DNA from: Incurvaria masculella
Taxonomy: Eukaryota > Arthropoda > Insecta > Lepidoptera > Incurvariidae
Assembly (NCBI GenBank): GCA_946894095.1
Contig: OX335656.1
Span: forward strand, 139,001-203,000
Reading direction: 5' to 3'
Length of the DNA stretch: 64,000 bases
The translations under genes were made by a program, and so were the position numbers. Of the stretch, positions 63,991 to 64,000 are shown in pieces (the stretch's first letter is position 1; the number at the start of each line of letters is the position of its first letter). The notes below the pieces were generated by a model that saw only the letters and a program-made list of their open reading frames with translations, was not told where the DNA came from and did not search any database.

Positions 63991-64000
63991 CCTAACCTTA

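Overview
The window is nuclear DNA from an insect, most likely a lepidopteran. GT-AG introns interrupt well-conserved animal genes. The AT-rich introns are packed with repeats typical of moths and butterflies: Helitron-like elements ending in a hairpin plus CTAG, CR1/Jockey and RNase H-type LINEs, a Penelope-like element, mariners, TTAA-flanked miniature elements, and SINEs with tRNA or 5S rRNA heads. There are no bacterial-style operons and no CRISPR. Order assignment rests on repeat style and is an inference.

Two host genes lie on the minus strand. At the right are the last two coding exons of an axonemal dynein intermediate chain (DNAI1 type; 60114-60207 and 57277-57369). Downstream of it, and filling most of the window, is GPI ethanolamine phosphate transferase 3 (PIGO), from its start codon at 50593 to its terminal exon near or beyond the left edge. 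I assembled 13 PIGO exons. All splice phases agree and they join into 919 codons. The terminal exon is present only as broken tandem copies in this window.

The most unusual feature is that four of the fourteen PIGO exons have been turned into tandem arrays. Each repeat unit carries one splice junction plus the adjoining part of the exon: exon 14 (179/180 bp, about 7 copies, 1-1250, running off the left edge), exon 12 (149 bp, 4 copies, 14971-15567), exon 8 (151 bp, the real exon plus 14 full copies and one partial, 22120-24553) and exon 3 (about 135-150 bp, about 5 decayed copies, 39775-40577). Extra copies always lie on the intron side. Donor-bearing copies follow their exon and acceptor-bearing copies precede it.

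The rest is mobile DNA. Main items from left to right: a LINE fragment (1387-1977), a dead mariner (2186-3073), a nearly complete CR1/Jockey LINE (4068-7533), a Helitron-like element (8831-14381) split by a young RNase H-bearing LINE with a 13-bp target duplication (9207-13769), a CR1 fragment with a MITE (15990-17135), a Penelope-like GIY-YIG fragment bounded by 49-bp inverted repeats (17236-18209), a LINE inside the exon 8 array (24554-27290), a Helitron with a fossil mariner (31082-32735), a 170-bp-arm foldback element (34571-35685), Helitron, TTAA and SINE copies (42-49 kb), another CR1/Jockey LINE (51997-54280), a 5S-headed SINE (56551-56917), and a Tc1/mariner fossil with a MITE and SINE at the right edge.
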